A DNA stretch of 64,000 bases from Algorimicrobium sediminis (GCF_042684585.1 NZ_JBHULS010000002.1:310001-374000); one strand, 5' to 3'; counted from the stretch's first letter, positions 10,701 through 20,030 are shown. The notes: generated from the sequence alone by a model not told the origin. Made by a program: numbers and translations.

Positions 10701-12052
10701 TACCAGGACAGGATGATGTAGATGACAATGCCAACGACTGGCAGTACACAAGTAATACAGACCTAATGCTCCCGGGTGTAGGCTATGCCGCCATGCACGA
10801 CCCCGCAGGATTTGTTTTTGCTGGTACCAATTACGAATACACATTTAACGGGGCTTTAAATACCGGCGATTACAACATTCCCCTTTACCGCAATGATGAC
10901 GAACTAAACGACAATAATTGGAACCTCATTGGCAATCCGTATCCATCGGCTATTGATGCAGATTTATTTCTGTTAGCCAATTCGGTTATTGATGAAAATG
11001 TATCAGAACTTCCATCAGGTTCGGGAGCAACTTCGGGTGCTATCTTTTTATGGTCGCAAAATTCAGCCCCAGACACGGACAACAACGGAAACGAAGCTTT
11101 AAATTTTGCGCAAGCAGATTACGCTGTTATTAACGGTGTTGGCCAAACAAGTGGTGGCGATGGTGTTATGCCTAGCCGTTACATCCCTTCTGGGCAAGCT
11201 TTTTTTGTTAGTTTATCCGATGCAGCCAGTGTTTCAACCGTTTCTGGAACATTAAAAACAGCCCCTGTTATATTTCAAAATAGCATGCGTGTAACGGATA
11301 ATAACAGTCAGTTTTTCCGAAATGAAAACAACCACTCCAACACGCATAAACTATGGATTAATTTAACTACAAATACAGGTATTTTTAATCAGATACTAGT
11401 AGCTTACACGCCAGGCGCTACCAACGGGAAAGATGGCATGTACTTCGATGCACCCAAGAACCTGGCAACCAATGCGCATGCCGTTTTATATTCTTTAATT
11501 ACGCCCGAAAATCCACACGATAAGTTTAGTATTCAAGCAAAAGCTCCGGAAAGTTTACATGAACACGAAGTCATTCCGTTAGGCTTTAGCACCCACATTA
11601 GTGCTTCAACCATATACACTATAGAACTTGCCGATTGGACAGGCAATTTCTTTAATTCGCATGCTGTTTATATAAAAGATAAATTACTAAATAGGATACA
11701 CAATATTTCGGATTCCAAGTACCATTTTACCGCAACTGCTGGGACCCAAGATAACCGGTTTGAAATTGTTTTTACAGACCGGACACTTAATTTAGAAACA
11801 ACTGCTTCTGAAGGCGCCGCATTACTCCTTATTGAGGACGATGAAAACCAAGTAACATTTATGGTAACTGGCGTGCAGGCAACTATGAAAACAATAGATA
11901 TTTTCGATATTTCTGGACGTTTGGTTTATCGCTTCAGCGCCAACTCCAATACGGAAATTCATAACTTATCTAAATTAAGCAGTGCGCCATACTTGGCACG
12001 GGTAACTTTATCTAATAATAAAACACTTATAAAAAAGGCTGTTAAAAAGTAA
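7718..12052 (+). CDS. Large multidomain secreted protein with lamin-tail domains and T9SS sorting domain
   Basis: The 1444-residue exported protein has a signal peptide (about 1-24). In order it carries a lamin-tail domain (about 80-230, IFISEYVEGSSNNKFLELYN), two choice-of-anchor-D/ASPM-like repeats (about 240-470, each with an FSPTTVG or FSPISTG type motif), an IPT/TIG-like domain (about 470-550), a second lamin-tail domain (about 565-725), an Ig-like domain (about 730-830), and a 610-residue module related to the protein at 4275. It ends with a T9SS type A domain (IFDISGRLVYRF). Such domain strings occur in adhesins and in extracellular nuclease-associated proteins, but no nuclease motif was seen. 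The role is probably surface display or adhesion. Confidence 0.88.
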   Translation: MKNIHSGLSLLVFAGVFLVFAHATPHHFKAHFPKLHTAAASYAKSDIVFVNQFNSGRALNKTKANSGIPIFSDCSEIFISEYVEGSSNNKFLELYNPTNSPVDLSVYQLVIYTNGSNTVQATLALSGTITAYGTYVIANNSHNLSVTPDLSTNSNVINFNGNDALALQTTTGTIIDLLGVIGNNDVYAENTTLRRHAFVQNPSATYNASEWSTHNSNTVSNLGSHTSNCELPNPELQLLDNTNTNQACGYTINFNSQAVSTSSTTSVTIANAGVADLTISSISITGDYTISSGTTAFTITPGNSETITIQFSPTTVGNRTGTVTINNNDPDELSCLINLTGIGYVPAPEIDIERSTGSSIPNNSDANSGYNTIFAATSMGDTTAAKEYTIHNEGTADLEITDISSSNPTEFPITLNPGPVTINPSDKVPFEIRFSPISTGTRTALISVTSNDTDENPYTFTVQGTGNCPPGGVSLSPSAGPIGTQVIVTSGSANFGASSSATITGITAPVISYTSSQLVIEIPTGAETGMLEVTDNLGCQSIATFNVLNTRISSCEGSSGASPSDIFISEVTDHGTGSHSYIELFNGTGTDISLNDYTVYIHANGSASFTYSIPLSGTMVHNDVFVIAFGSTNATDPNAAHGYDLVSSISGINSNDHIRLYNTSSNTWIDLWGDSATSGLDFTIAPKNYTYRRKNTGITAPSTTWNPSDWISFSPVDYADIGRFEFSLGTPPNITAQPTPLTTNCALSASFQATATEGFLGGQSLTYQWYYTAPGDSGWTALTNNTTYSGATSNLLTISNTLLLDGYQYYCQVRESTDNCFTASNTVVLEVEKAIWNAGNWSNSTGPDTGTIAVINDDYNTSLHGSFSACQLLVNAGNELIITNGHYVEVTNNVIVNGDGSNLDGILIEDKGSFVQRGNGSQAGTYQLNSNARTQVNKRTASLNNWYEYTYWSAPVANETIGNGLAEAHPTRRYWYNAQNYLDSYAETNNNNGTVPGQDDVDDNANDWQYTSNTDLMLPGVGYAAMHDPAGFVFAGTNYEYTFNGALNTGDYNIPLYRNDDELNDNNWNLIGNPYPSAIDADLFLLANSVIDENVSELPSGSGATSGAIFLWSQNSAPDTDNNGNEALNFAQADYAVINGVGQTSGGDGVMPSRYIPSGQAFFVSLSDAASVSTVSGTLKTAPVIFQNSMRVTDNNSQFFRNENNHSNTHKLWINLTTNTGIFNQILVAYTPGATNGKDGMYFDAPKNLATNAHAVLYSLITPENPHDKFSIQAKAPESLHEHEVIPLGFSTHISASTIYTIELADWTGNFFNSHAVYIKDKLLNRIHNISDSKYHFTATAGTQDNRFEIVFTDRTLNLETTASEGAALLLIEDDENQVTFMVTGVQATMKTIDIFDISGRLVYRFSANSNTEIHNLSKLSSAPYLARVTLSNNKTLIKKAVKK

Positions 12053-12053
12053 A

Positions 12054-14453
12054 CTAAAGTGTATAATTTACCGCTATAATAACTTGCTTACCTGGTGCAG
12101 CAATGCCCGATGAATACGTTTTATACCGCTGATCGGTTATATTTTGAAATGCCACCGAAACAGCTAAATCATTTTTAAATTGGTATTGCGTACGCAAGTT
12201 TATAGTATACCAAGACGGCGCATACGGTTTGCCTTGTTTATCTGTAGCATATATGTAAGGTTTGGCCTGTTCAGAAGGAGCTAATTTATGGTTTTGTAAT
12301 GTGCCGTTAAAATTTACAAAACTAGCTACTGTAAAGGCCTGTTTTTGCCAAACAAGATGGATGTTACCAAAGCTAGGTGCCACATGCCTTATTGGAACCT
12401 CAACACCATTATCGTCTTCTGTTCCCCCTATTAAGTTGTATTGCGACTTAAGCGTAAGGTTTTTTGAAAAACGACACCGTAAGCCAACCTCTAAACCATA
12501 AATCCATGCTTTGGATGCATTTTGAACAGCCTGAATGCTACTCAATTCCCCATTATACATAAGTTCCGTAGCTTGGTTTAGCATATAGTCTCGCCTTACC
12601 AGTGCATCATCTAAAAAAGTATAGTAGGTATTAAAATCCAATACAACTTTATCATTAAAGTTTAGTACCAAACCCAATTCGCCTCCATAAGCATATTCGG
12701 ATTTTAAATTCGGATTTGGCACAACAACGCTACCCGGTTCAGAATCGAAAACCTTACCAACATCATCAATATTGGGCGCTCTAAAGGCTGTAGACGCGTG
12801 CAACTTCCACTGAACAATAGAATTAGGCATCCAACTAATACCTGCTGTACCTGTAAAGGCGCTGGCATTTATTGCTGTATTATTGTATGGTAAATTTAAG
12901 AAGCGATTATTTTCTTCAAAATTTGCAGTTGCTGCTATTTGGTTGTACCGCAACCCTGTTTGAAAGATAAATTTATCCGATGGTTTATATTTTAAACTAG
13001 CATAGGCAGCAACCGATTGCCAAGTAGCGCCATTGGGATATCTGGTAACCGATTCTTGTTGCACTCCCGAATTGATTTGTTCTTGATATGCTTCGGAATG
13101 TATGCGATTGTAAACATATTCTAAACCATAAAAAATAGCTGTGCTAGAAGTAACTTGCTTCTCTAAATCGGCGTTTACAGAAATGGCCTGTACGCGTTCT
13201 GTGCGATTGGTTTTAATTTCAGACTGTAATTTCCTGTGGTGCCTACTCTCTTTAAAATGTTGGTAAGCCACAGTAAGCTGCGCCTTGTTAAAAAGCACAT
13301 GAGATTTGCTGTGTTTAGTAGCTTGCAAATTACCCATAAACCAATTTTGAGGGCCATAATACCATTGAGCCCATTGAAGTTGGTTAGCCTCATAACGTAT
13401 TAAACGATCGTAGCGGGCATAATTAGACGTGGTTGCATAATGCAAACCTACATCTAACAATAAATTTTCTTTAGGCTGAAAATGGACTTTTTGCAAGGCA
13501 TAAAACTGATTAAATCCTGTAGGTATTTGGCGCTTGGGATTGGTATTGGATTTTATAAAATCTACACCATTAACGGTTTCCACGTATTCCGGACGTAAGT
13601 AAGCGTCTGGACCATGGCTTCCCATAGTTACATGATCGTAATCGTTAAAACTAACACTGGATAAAAAGGCCCACTTTTTAAAACCAATATTAACATCGGC
13701 ATGTACCGTTTTTTCGGTGCTGGCGCTAGCATATCGTGCCAAGGTATGTGCTTTTACATACATCGCATCCTTGTAGGATAGCTGTGGTTTTTTGGTGTAA
13801 AAACTAATAACACCGCCAATGGCATCGCTACCATAAACTACAGAGCCTGCGCCTAGTGTAATTTCGGTATTTTGAAGACTTAAGGGGTTTACCGATAGGC
13901 TATTTTGTAAGTTACCGCCTCTAAAAATGGCGTTATTCATACGCACACCATCCACGGTCATTAAAAGTCTGTTTGTTGAAAAGCCTCGTATCATTGGGCT
14001 TCCGCCGCCCAACTGACTTTTCTGAATAAATACATTACCTGTTTCCGCTAGTAAATCGGCACTAGTTTGCGGGTTTGTAAAACCAACCTCTTTTGCTGAA
14101 ATATTGATAATTTTTTGAGGAACATCGCGCTTTTCTTGTTTAAATTTTGAAGCCGAAATAACCACTTCGTCCAAACCAACAAAACGTGTTAAAGACACCG
14201 TATGCCCATTTATTCGCTTTTTTATAAGTTTTAAAACACGATAATTTGGGGCTGTAAACTGTAAGGTATCTTTGTCTGAAAAAACATCTAAATCCGCTTG
14301 ACCGTTTATATTGGTAAGTACTTTTTTTTCCTTATTAGAAATAACAACCCCAGGGATGGGTTGTAAACTTTCGGCCGCTACAACCACGATTTGTTGCGCC
14401 CAAACACCTGCGGTACAAAGCAAACACAGAATCCAAATGCATTTAGCTTTCAT
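12054..14453 (-). CDS. TonB-dependent receptor, haem/haemoprotein-like type
   Basis: The 799-residue outer-membrane receptor has a signal peptide (1-19), a carboxypeptidase-regulatory-like beta-sandwich (20-90), a plug (about 105-220, with GGGSPMIRGFSTNRLL and TLGAGSVVYGSDAIGG) and a barrel ending in AVNYTL. The barrel has FRAPN followed by NPNLKSE, the pattern of haem/haemoglobin receptors, so haem or a related iron source is the likely ligand; this is a family-level inference. It lies 18 bases downstream of recO on the same strand, so it is probably the last gene of a porZ-recO-receptor transcript. Its stop is one base from the convergent gene's stop. Confidence 0.88.
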   Translation of the reverse strand: MKAKCIWILCLLCTAGVWAQQIVVVAAESLQPIPGVVISNKEKKVLTNINGQADLDVFSDKDTLQFTAPNYRVLKLIKKRINGHTVSLTRFVGLDEVVISASKFKQEKRDVPQKIINISAKEVGFTNPQTSADLLAETGNVFIQKSQLGGGSPMIRGFSTNRLLMTVDGVRMNNAIFRGGNLQNSLSVNPLSLQNTEITLGAGSVVYGSDAIGGVISFYTKKPQLSYKDAMYVKAHTLARYASASTEKTVHADVNIGFKKWAFLSSVSFNDYDHVTMGSHGPDAYLRPEYVETVNGVDFIKSNTNPKRQIPTGFNQFYALQKVHFQPKENLLLDVGLHYATTSNYARYDRLIRYEANQLQWAQWYYGPQNWFMGNLQATKHSKSHVLFNKAQLTVAYQHFKESRHHRKLQSEIKTNRTERVQAISVNADLEKQVTSSTAIFYGLEYVYNRIHSEAYQEQINSGVQQESVTRYPNGATWQSVAAYASLKYKPSDKFIFQTGLRYNQIAATANFEENNRFLNLPYNNTAINASAFTGTAGISWMPNSIVQWKLHASTAFRAPNIDDVGKVFDSEPGSVVVPNPNLKSEYAYGGELGLVLNFNDKVVLDFNTYYTFLDDALVRRDYMLNQATELMYNGELSSIQAVQNASKAWIYGLEVGLRCRFSKNLTLKSQYNLIGGTEDDNGVEVPIRHVAPSFGNIHLVWQKQAFTVASFVNFNGTLQNHKLAPSEQAKPYIYATDKQGKPYAPSWYTINLRTQYQFKNDLAVSVAFQNITDQRYKTYSSGIAAPGKQVIIAVNYTL

Positions 14454-14471
14454 AAAAAGAGGTGTTGCTAT

Positions 14472-15188
14472 TTAGTTAAAAACTTGGTTAAATATTTGCA
14501 GTGATTTTGGTTTTCTAAAATACCCCAAATGCAATTCAAAATACTGCATAAGCATTTGTAAAAAAGATTGCCGTTGGTGCGCCTGCAATTTTATAATGTG
14601 TAAGGCATCAAAATTCATGCCCAACAGCTGTTTTAAGAGCTTATTATTAGCGGCCGAAATGGCGTAAATATGCTGACCTTTATTTTCAAAGAAGCCAGAT
14701 TCCATATTAAACACATCGGTATCCTGATAGCTTTCTTGCGGATAAAAGCCTAAATGCTTGGTAAGCTTTAAAAGAAATAACAAATGGAAATTGGCATAAT
14801 TTGTTTCCGAATCCAACCACTGCAGAGCCGTTTCTAAATAATCATAAAGCAAGGTGTTTTGTTCTTCCTCTTTTAGGACATTGGTAAGCACTTCGGACAG
14901 GAATAATACAATACTGCTTTTTAAAACATTGGTGTGTAAAGAGCTATAAACAAAAGCCGATTTCACTTCTTTTATATAGTGGAGTGACTGATTGGGCTTG
15001 TAGTTTTCTACAATATCTAGCTGCGAGAGTAATTGATAATAGGCAATAGTACCGGAGCGTTTACTTTTGTAGGCACCCCGAATTAAATAACTTGTTAAAC
15101 CGCGTTGCTGGGTATAACAACTAATAATTAAGTCGTTATCCCGGTACTTAATTTTGGACAGAACGATAGCTTTTGTTCTTGTGGGCAT
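14472..15188 (-). CDS. recO: DNA repair protein RecO
   Basis: RecO is the mediator that helps load RecA in the RecF pathway. The 238-residue protein has an N-terminal OB-fold (1-80, opening TKAIVLSKIKYRDNDLIIS) and a helical C-terminal domain. No zinc-binding cysteine cluster is visible, unlike some RecO proteins. Its ATG shares one base with the stop codon of porZ (TAATG at 15190-15186 on the minus strand), so translation is probably coupled. This porZ-recO order is, from memory, common in flavobacteria. Confidence 0.93.
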   Translation of the reverse strand: MPTRTKAIVLSKIKYRDNDLIISCYTQQRGLTSYLIRGAYKSKRSGTIAYYQLLSQLDIVENYKPNQSLHYIKEVKSAFVYSSLHTNVLKSSIVLFLSEVLTNVLKEEEQNTLLYDYLETALQWLDSETNYANFHLLFLLKLTKHLGFYPQESYQDTDVFNMESGFFENKGQHIYAISAANNKLLKQLLGMNFDALHIIKLQAHQRQSFLQMLMQYFELHLGYFRKPKSLQIFNQVFN

Positions 15189-17536
15189 TAGCGTACAACC
15201 ATTACTTTTATAACCTTAGTTTCAAAGGTATCCAGATCTGACAGCATAACCAAATAAACACCTGTTTGCACTAAATTGTTAGCTAAATTGTTACCATTCC
15301 AATAGGCAACACCCCCATCAATTTCCAAATTATAACCTTTAAACCGGGAGTTAATACCCGACTGGGCTTCTGCTACCAGATTGCCTTCTATATCGGTTAT
15401 TTTAATATTAACGTTTTCCGAGATATCTTTAATTTTTACTTTTTCCTCCAGAATGTTAAAGCCAGGCCTAACAGGGTTGGGATATACGTAAGCATTTTCT
15501 AAACTTTCTTTAGTTTCCGAGCTACCAGATCCAAAAGAAACCAATCCGCGATCTGTTGCAATATAAATACGACCAGAGGCTGGATCGATAGCCACATCAA
15601 TAACAATATTGGAAGGCAAAGGCGAGTTATCTTCAGTGAAATGATAAATGGTTTCTTGCCCGTTGGCAGAAAAATAATAAAGTCCTGTTCCAATAGTACT
15701 TATCCATTTGTTATTGGAACCATCTACCTCTATATCTGACACGAACTGTTGAAACAACAATTCGCTTGGCGTACCGTCATCGAGAATGATTACAGACTCT
15801 GCACGCACATTTCTATCGGTAAAAAAATTAGCTGTATTATACAACACACGCAATCCGTTAGTGGTACCAAACCAAACTTGGTCGTTTTTATCTACTGCTA
15901 AAGCGGTTATAAAAGGAGATGGGACGTTTTGTTCATCGGTTGAAATATTAGCAATTTTCCTACCTGTATTGGCTTCGTTGTAAGCAATTAAGCCAAATTT
16001 ATAACCTGCTATCCATTTTGTGCCGTTGTTATCGATGTCTATTTCATCGTAACCCCATTCGTCTAAACCGCGTTGAATTAAATCTAGAAAATCATAGCCT
16101 TGCCACTGGCCCGTGCTGGGATTGTATGATTTTAAAGGTTTTCCCACCCGAGCTGTCATGGTCCACAAAATACCATCCTTGTCGAATGTAGAAGCATTTT
16201 GACGAATGCTTTTAAAGTTTGGCGCTCCAGGCAGAATTAAAGATTCTAGGCCGCTGTTAGACTCGTTATACAAAACCGTTGGCACATTTCTATTTACTTC
16301 CAACAAACCATCGTTAAAGGAACTAATAAAAACCTGTTGGGGATTAAACGGGTTTACAGCAATTTTGTTTAAATCGCGAGCCCCCAATACACTGTCTGCT
16401 GGAATATTTACCCAATTTTCGCCATTTACAAAATGACTAATTCCGCGCGATTGTAGTGGCCCAGGGTTGTATGTTAAGTTATACTCACCATAGGTTAACC
16501 ATAAATTATTGGCGCTTGCACCTACAGCAAACGAATTGTTTAGAAGTGGGCCATCTGGATGAATTTCTTGAAACATAACAGGCTCCTCCAAGGTAGTTTT
16601 TAAAATACCAAACTTATTGGTTCCTAAATATACATGTGGCCCCGAAACCAAGGCTGCCGAGTAGTTGCTATTAAATTCTGAAGAAACAGGTACTGTTGCT
16701 ACTATACTAAAATTTTCGTTGTACACATAGCTAACATTAGCCTGTGTAATTATGAGGTAATTATTAACGACACGCATATCCACAGGCAAAGAATTAAACT
16801 GCCTTATCGGGTTGAGGTTTCCGTTTATTTCATTTAACAGAAACTGATCGTTTCGCAACACAAACAACTGGTTGTTAAAGGCAGTTACCGCGGAAAAATC
16901 GCCAGCCCCAACCAAACTCCACTGATTAAAGTCTATTAAATTGGTGTTGGCTACCAAGGCCCGCTTTAAACCATTTGCATTTTGGCATGCCGCGTAAATA
17001 TAATCGTTATAAATAGTTGTTTCTGAAACAATAACTTGAGCACCGCCGTTTCCAATAAAATAGGTGTCGCCAAATTCTAATCGGGCCAAATCGTAAACTG
17101 AAATACCGTAATCGGTAGCAATATACAGCAATCCGTTGTATTCATTAAAATGATTAATACGCTTGTTGGTTGGCGGGATAGTTGTTTTATTTAGAATATC
17201 GACAACCGTTAAAACCTCGTTCCCTAAATCTGATACAATTTCCAGTAAGCCCGAGTTATAACCCACAAGTAACTTATCGTAAAACGCACTGTAATAGATT
17301 TGCGAAATAATTTCGCCTGAAAGTCCGTTTACGGTAGAAATAGTTTGTATTTCGGCTGTTTGTAAGTCGTAAACAAAAATGGCGTTTTCGGCCGCAGCGT
17401 AAAGTTTCCCATTACCTTCAGCAATATCCGTAATGTTTAAATAGGAATAATGCCCTTGCCATAAAGCCGAAAAATTTTGTGCGCTGTGCACAAAAGGCAT
17501 CAAAAAAAATAGAGTAATAACAAGGCGTTGTAACAT
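15188..17536 (-). CDS. porZ: PorZ-like T9SS accessory protein (beta-propeller)
   Basis: The 782-residue exported protein has a signal peptide (1-19, ending VHSAQ). It then has many propeller repeats of the two-component-regulator type, such as LYAAAENAIFVYDL, ILWTMTARVG and DQVWFGTTNGLRVLYN. A T9SS-type C-terminal domain (about 690-782, starting YVYPNPVRPGF) follows. PorZ belongs to the surface attachment complex that joins T9SS cargo to lipopolysaccharide in Porphyromonas. The assignment rests on architecture, length and the position directly before recO. It would serve the T9SS cargo proteins encoded at 4275, 7718 and 40198. Confidence 0.85.
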   Translation of the reverse strand: MLQRLVITLFFLMPFVHSAQNFSALWQGHYSYLNITDIAEGNGKLYAAAENAIFVYDLQTAEIQTISTVNGLSGEIISQIYYSAFYDKLLVGYNSGLLEIVSDLGNEVLTVVDILNKTTIPPTNKRINHFNEYNGLLYIATDYGISVYDLARLEFGDTYFIGNGGAQVIVSETTIYNDYIYAACQNANGLKRALVANTNLIDFNQWSLVGAGDFSAVTAFNNQLFVLRNDQFLLNEINGNLNPIRQFNSLPVDMRVVNNYLIITQANVSYVYNENFSIVATVPVSSEFNSNYSAALVSGPHVYLGTNKFGILKTTLEEPVMFQEIHPDGPLLNNSFAVGASANNLWLTYGEYNLTYNPGPLQSRGISHFVNGENWVNIPADSVLGARDLNKIAVNPFNPQQVFISSFNDGLLEVNRNVPTVLYNESNSGLESLILPGAPNFKSIRQNASTFDKDGILWTMTARVGKPLKSYNPSTGQWQGYDFLDLIQRGLDEWGYDEIDIDNNGTKWIAGYKFGLIAYNEANTGRKIANISTDEQNVPSPFITALAVDKNDQVWFGTTNGLRVLYNTANFFTDRNVRAESVIILDDGTPSELLFQQFVSDIEVDGSNNKWISTIGTGLYYFSANGQETIYHFTEDNSPLPSNIVIDVAIDPASGRIYIATDRGLVSFGSGSSETKESLENAYVYPNPVRPGFNILEEKVKIKDISENVNIKITDIEGNLVAEAQSGINSRFKGYNLEIDGGVAYWNGNNLANNLVQTGVYLVMLSDLDTFETKVIKVMVVR

Positions 17537-17603
17537 GATTTCTGTTTAGAATTCAAATATATTTAATACTAACGAGTTTCATGTTAATTTCATATGCATT
17601 TCA

Positions 17604-17637
17604 ATAAAAAAAGCCTTCTGCTGTTCGGGCAGCTTGT
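17604..17637 (-). terminator. Possible terminator after gdhA
   Basis: On the minus strand an imperfect hairpin (AAGC-TGC pairing with GCA-GAAG-GCTT) is followed by a run of seven T. It lies 20-50 bases after the gdhA stop. The stem has an asymmetric internal loop, so this is a moderate call. Confidence 0.5.
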
Positions 17638-17658
17638 TGCATATTTTAAACCGCTGTA

Positions 17659-19002
17659 TTAAACAACACCTTGCGCCAACATAGCATCGGCAACCTTAAC
17701 AAAGCCAGCTATATTAGCACCTTTTACGTAGTTTATATGGCCGTCGTCCTCTTTGCCGTAGGTAACGCAGGAGCTGTGTATGGCCTCCATAATTTCCTGG
17801 AGCTTTGTATCCACCTGTTCGCGTGTCCAGTTGTAACGCAACGCATTTTGACTCATTTCTAAACCAGAAGTAGCAACACCGCCAGCATTGGAGGCTTTTC
17901 CTGGAGCAAACAATACTTTGGCTTCTTGAAATGCCGCAATAGCTTCTGGTGTAGCAGGCATATTAGCCCCTTCAGCCACTACCATAACCTTATTGGAAAT
18001 TAAATTATGTGCATCTGCTTGGTTTAATTCATTTTGAGTAGCACAGGGCATGGCAACTTGGCAAGCTACGGACCATGGGCGTTTGCCAGAATAAAATTTA
18101 GCAGAAGGATATGCCTTTACATAAGCGTCTATGCGGCCTCTTTTGTCATTTTTTATGTGCATAATATGCGCCAGCTTTTCCGCATCAATTCCTGCTTCAT
18201 CCAAAATATATCCGGAGGAATCCGACATGGTAAGCACTTTACCCCCTAATTCGGTAACTTTTTGGCAGGCGTATTGCGCCACATTTCCGGAACCCGATAT
18301 AACCACTGTTTTATCTTTTATAGACGCACCATGCACTGCCAACATGTTTTGCGCAAAATACACACAACCGTAGCCCGTTGCTTCGGGCCGAATTAACGAG
18401 CCTCCAAAAGCCATTCCTTTGCCTGTTAACACACCAGTAAATTCGTTTTTTAAACGCTTATATTGTCCAAACATATAACCTACCTCCCGAGCACCAACAC
18501 CAATATCGCCAGCAGGTACATCGGTATTTGGTCCTATATGTCTGAATAACTCGGTCATAAAAGATTGGCAAAATCGCATAACCTCATTGTCGCTTTTTCC
18601 TTTAGGATCAAAATCCGATCCACCTTTTCCGCCGCCCATTGGCAAGGTTGTTAACGAGTTTTTAAATACCTGCTCAAAACCCAAAAACTTCAGAATACTT
18701 AAATTTACCGACGGATGAAAACGCAACCCACCTTTATAAGGACCAATGGCAGAATTGAATTCCACACGAAAGCCCCTATTTACTTGTGTATGGCCAGAAT
18801 CGTCTATCCAAGGTACCCGAAAAATAATACTACGCTCGGGCTCCACCATGCGCTCCAGTAGTTTTTTGCCTTTATACTTCGGATTAGTTTCTATAAATGG
18901 AATAACCGTTTCGGCTACTTCTTGAACAGCTTGTAAAAATTCAGGTTCATTGCTATCTTTTCTTTTTACAAATTTCAAAAATGCATCTACTTCAGTTTTC
19001 AT
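17659..19002 (-). CDS. gdhA: NADP-type glutamate dehydrogenase
   Basis: This enzyme interconverts 2-oxoglutarate plus ammonia with glutamate and serves nitrogen assimilation in the cytosol. I use the ATG at 19000-19002 (MKTEVDAFLKF), giving 447 residues, the normal length for the hexameric bacterial enzyme. A start 15 codons upstream would overlap the promoter. Family motifs are clear: GPYKGGLRFHPSVN, LPMGGGKGGSDFDPKG with the catalytic lysine region, VPAGDIGVGAREVG, and the Rossmann motif SGSGNVAQYA. It is probably transcribed alone from the -7 box at 19037-19044. Confidence 0.96.
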   Translation of the reverse strand: MKTEVDAFLKFVKRKDSNEPEFLQAVQEVAETVIPFIETNPKYKGKKLLERMVEPERSIIFRVPWIDDSGHTQVNRGFRVEFNSAIGPYKGGLRFHPSVNLSILKFLGFEQVFKNSLTTLPMGGGKGGSDFDPKGKSDNEVMRFCQSFMTELFRHIGPNTDVPAGDIGVGAREVGYMFGQYKRLKNEFTGVLTGKGMAFGGSLIRPEATGYGCVYFAQNMLAVHGASIKDKTVVISGSGNVAQYACQKVTELGGKVLTMSDSSGYILDEAGIDAEKLAHIMHIKNDKRGRIDAYVKAYPSAKFYSGKRPWSVACQVAMPCATQNELNQADAHNLISNKVMVVAEGANMPATPEAIAAFQEAKVLFAPGKASNAGGVATSGLEMSQNALRYNWTREQVDTKLQEIMEAIHSSCVTYGKEDDGHINYVKGANIAGFVKVADAMLAQGVV

Positions 19003-19036
19003 TGATTTTTTTTTAGAATAATTTATATTATTAACA

Positions 19037-19044
19037 CAAATATA
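19037..19044 (-). promoter_or_regulatory. -7 box of gdhA
   Basis: Read on the minus strand the sequence is TATATTTG, a full match to TAnnTTTG, 35 bases before the chosen gdhA ATG. It lies inside the longer upstream reading frame, which argues for the downstream start. Confidence 0.6.
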
Positions 19045-19165
19045 CATTTAATATAAAAAAAACCTGTTATTATTTAGATTTTCATAACATATCGCGGTTT
19101 AAAAAAGTGTTCTTTTTATGACCTTTCTAGACATGCTTTTTGTTGCGTACCTTTTTGTAATTTAA

Positions 19166-19196
19166 TTTGGCTAGTAGCGCCTATTTTTTATATTTG
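19166..19196 (+). promoter_or_regulatory. Promoter (TTTG-N19-TATATTTG) of the gene at 19230
   Basis: A -33 TTTG (19166-19169) and a -7 TATATTTG (19189-19196) are separated by exactly 19 bases, the Bacteroidota sigma-ABfr arrangement. The site overlaps an in-frame upstream ATG at 19167, so translation should start at 19230. Confidence 0.75.
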
Positions 19197-19229
19197 TTGC
19201 TTGTTTGCTTACTTACGCCACACGACACT

Positions 19230-20030
19230 ATGCTAAAATTGAAACAATTAACGGTATTATTATGCCTAGTTAGCTGTATACATTCGGGGTTTTCACAATG
19301 GGGATTTTCAAACGAAGTTGGCCTTATTGTTGGACCTGTACAGTTTAGATCTGATTTTGGCGTTAGAAACGACCAAGGTACCAACTTTGGAAACTCTGGA
19401 TATGGAATAGGCCTCATACACTATATTAATTTTGCCTATCGGGCAGATTGCCAGTGCTATTCGCGCTACACTTATTTTAATGACCATTTTAAATTACGAA
19501 GCGAAATTTCTTTCAATAAAACCAAATTAAACCACTTTGGTAAGTGGGTGGATAGGAATAATGAAGAAGCCAACAAACTGCGTGCACATACGGGCGAGGC
19601 AAATAATTTTGATATTGGGATGCAATTGGAATACTTTCCGTTAAGTATACGCGATTTTCAAGGATTTGATTACCGCTTAGCACCATTTATTAGTTTAGGC
19701 GCGCATTATACAACATATAGGCCAAAAGCAGCTACAACTTACGTAAATCCAAATACAGGCGTGGCCGATAATAATATTTTAAACCCTGATAATTTTTGGT
19801 CGCCTTGGGAACCAGGCTCCATTAATCCGGATTCGGGCAACACGTGGTCGTTGGTTACCAGTGTTGGGGTGCGATATAAATTAACTGCCCTATCGGATTT
19901 AATGCTAGATATGCGCTTGCAAACCTATTTTAGCGACTGGATAGATGGTTTAAATCATCAATTACCTTCCAATAAAAACAACGATTATTTACTTTGGTTA
20001 AATGTGGGTTACATTTACTACCTAGATTAA
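19230..20030 (+). CDS. Secreted/outer-membrane protein, THC0290_0291-like family
   Basis: The chosen start (19230) gives 266 residues with a signal peptide (MLKLKQLTVLLCLVSC..., cleaved near SGFSQ). The body is strand-rich with many aromatic residues and a Cys pair (DCQCYSR). It contains GPVQFRSDFG and IHYINFAYRADC, which I recall from a conserved flavobacterial family named THC0290_0291, of unknown function. It is probably an outer-membrane barrel, judging by the closing strand LLWLNVGYIYYLD. A good promoter sits upstream, and no operon partner is visible. Confidence 0.8.
   Translation: MLKLKQLTVLLCLVSCIHSGFSQWGFSNEVGLIVGPVQFRSDFGVRNDQGTNFGNSGYGIGLIHYINFAYRADCQCYSRYTYFNDHFKLRSEISFNKTKLNHFGKWVDRNNEEANKLRAHTGEANNFDIGMQLEYFPLSIRDFQGFDYRLAPFISLGAHYTTYRPKAATTYVNPNTGVADNNILNPDNFWSPWEPGSINPDSGNTWSLVTSVGVRYKLTALSDLMLDMRLQTYFSDWIDGLNHQLPSNKNNDYLLWLNVGYIYYLD

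Noticed and set aside
13175..13393. Minus-strand frame inside the haem-type receptor gene
   Set aside because: It lies wholly inside a well-supported receptor gene on the same strand in another frame, without any motif.
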